Positions 6,054-7,129 of a stretch of 7,129 nucleotides of DNA are shown piece by piece; positions within the stretch are counted from its first letter, which is position 1; each line of letters opens with the position of its first letter. A program made the position numbers and the translations under genes. Source of the DNA: an uncultured Thiotrichaceae bacterium (GTDB lineage: Bacteria; Pseudomonadota; Gammaproteobacteria; Thiotrichales; Thiotrichaceae). The stretch is from positions 1 to 7,129 of the forward strand of contig CACVAV010000148.1 of assembly GCA_902727945.1 (NCBI GenBank), written 5' to 3'. The notes below the pieces were generated by a model. The model ran no database searches and was not told the origin of the DNA. It worked only from the letters and a program-made list of their open reading frames with translations.

Positions 6054-7129
6054 ATGAATCTGCAGGATCAGACATTAACTTTTATTCTGGCTGGTGGTGT
6101 AGGCTCGCGCCTATACCCGTTGACTGCCGGGAGGTCAAAGCCTTCGGTGCCTTTTGGTGGCAAGTACCGGATTATTGATTTTACGCTGACAAATTGCCTG
6201 CATTCCGGGTTGCGTAGAGTGCTGGTATTGACCCAGTATAAATCACACTCCCTGAACAAGCATTTGCGTGATGGGTGGTCGATTTATAATCCGGAGTTAC
6301 GGGAATACATTACTGCTGTTCCGGCACAAATGAACCGGGGTAATCACTGGTATCAGGGCACAGCAGACGCTATTTTCCAGAACCTCAACCTGCTTGAGCG
6401 TAATGGTGCGGCTTATACGCTTATTCTTTCGGGTGATCATATTTACCGGATGGATTATGAGGCATTGCTGAAGTCCCATGAGAAAAGCGGGGCTGACGTA
6501 ACAGTTACCTGCATGGAAGTGCCGAAAGAAGAGGCGGGTGCGTTCGGAGTGGTGGGTGTTGATGAAGCAATGCGGATTAAAGCGTTCGAGGAAAAGCCCG
6601 AAAATCCGTCACCGGTTCCGGGTAAACCTGACGCATGCCTGGCTTCTATGGGGCTGTATGTGTTCGACAGTCAGTTGTTAAAACAGGCTTTACTGGAGGA
6701 TCAGCAGGATCCTGACTCGCAGCATGACTTCGGCCATGACATTCTGCCTAAGTTGTTGGCTAATTATAATATTATGGCTTATCAGTTTGATGGTGAGCAA
6801 GGAAGGGTGACCCCGGATCGTTACTGGAGAGATGTGGGGACGATTGATGCTTATTATCAGGCTAATATGGATTTGTTAGAGCCGGTACCGCCTCTCAATC
6901 TGCATCAGAATGACTGGCCCATCCGGACTTATCAGCCTCAGTCACCTCCGGCCAGAGCGGTTCATGGTGGTTCGGGAACAAAGGATGTTTTCGTTAATTC
7001 CATTCTTACAAATGGTGTCGTGATTTCTGGTGGAAATGTCCATCACAGTATTCTTTTTCATGATGTTTTTATTGATGATAAAGCGACTGTGAGTCACTCA
7101 ATACTCTTTGATAGCGTTCATGTTGGTAA
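6054..7129 (+). CDS. glgC: Glucose-1-phosphate adenylyltransferase (ADP-glucose pyrophosphorylase), 3' end outside window
   Basis: GlgC makes ADP-glucose and pyrophosphate from ATP and glucose-1-phosphate, the committed step of bacterial glycogen synthesis, in the cytoplasm as a homotetramer. The reading frame is open from ATG 6054 to the window end (358 full codons plus 2 nt); family members are about 420 residues, so roughly 60 are missing. Landmarks: nucleotide loop LAGGVGSRLYPLT (12-24), SKPSVPFGGKYRIIDF (28-43), WYQGTADAI (99-107, Tyr100 equals E. coli Tyr114), LSGDHIYRMDY (125-135, Asp128 equals catalytic Asp142), FEEKP (178-182, Lys181 equals substrate Lys195), ASMGLYVF (197-204), SQHDFGHDILP (222-232), YWRDVGT (257-263) and NDWPIRTY (286-293), then the start of the left-handed beta-helix. 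The activator-site Lys39 of E. coli aligns with Gly26, so allosteric control may differ. It begins 10 nt after the oxidoreductase stop. Other glg genes may follow outside the window. Confidence 0.95.
   Translation, partial: MNLQDQTLTFILAGGVGSRLYPLTAGRSKPSVPFGGKYRIIDFTLTNCLHSGLRRVLVLTQYKSHSLNKHLRDGWSIYNPELREYITAVPAQMNRGNHWYQGTADAIFQNLNLLERNGAAYTLILSGDHIYRMDYEALLKSHEKSGADVTVTCMEVPKEEAGAFGVVGVDEAMRIKAFEEKPENPSPVPGKPDACLASMGLYVFDSQLLKQALLEDQQDPDSQHDFGHDILPKLLANYNIMAYQFDGEQGRVTPDRYWRDVGTIDAYYQANMDLLEPVPPLNLHQNDWPIRTYQPQSPPARAVHGGSGTKDVFVNSILTNGVVISGGNVHHSILFHDVFIDDKATVSHSILFDSVHVG

Overview
The window reads as chromosomal core DNA of a Gram-negative, moderate-GC pseudomonadote, most likely a gammaproteobacterium. 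Three things point there: an rplM-rpsI ribosomal operon with sigma70-type signals, an outer-membrane porin ending in the terminal Phe used by the beta-barrel assembly machinery, and a GlgC that aligns closely with the proteobacterial enzyme. I cannot name the genus. All genes are on the + strand, and there are no signs of mobile elements, tRNAs, CRISPR arrays or recent transfer.

Layout. (1) Positions 1-119: a possible terminator tail at the edge, then a good sigma70 promoter with a GC-rich discriminator and a short leader. (2) 120-964: rplM (L13) and rpsI (S9), 8 nt apart, closed by a strong intrinsic terminator at 989-1026. (3) 1077-1994: a small general porin with a signal peptide. (4) 1995-2137: an intergenic region with no convincing terminator but a perfect 7-bp inverted repeat just after a weak promoter. 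(5) 2138-6043: a 1301-residue multidomain FAD/iron-sulfur oxidoreductase. (6) 6054-7127+: glgC, ADP-glucose pyrophosphorylase, cut by the window end after 358 codons.

How the parts relate. The first two genes are ordinary translation machinery. The notable part is the second half. The large protein joins a GlcD-like FAD dehydrogenase (with the metal-binding motifs of D-2-hydroxyacid dehydrogenases) to a HdrD/GlcF-like electron-transfer half with two 4Fe-4S motifs and two complete CCG cysteine motifs. It also has an uncharacterised N-terminal domain, a long helical insert and a basic linker. Its stop codon forms part of the Shine-Dalgarno of glgC, so the two are probably co-transcribed and translationally coupled. 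This suggests, by inference only, a link between 2-hydroxyacid oxidation and glycogen storage. The GlgC lacks the lysine that binds the activator fructose-1,6-bisphosphate in E. coli. No wholly new system can be claimed; the oxidoreductase-glgC pair and its candidate operator are the parts most worth testing.
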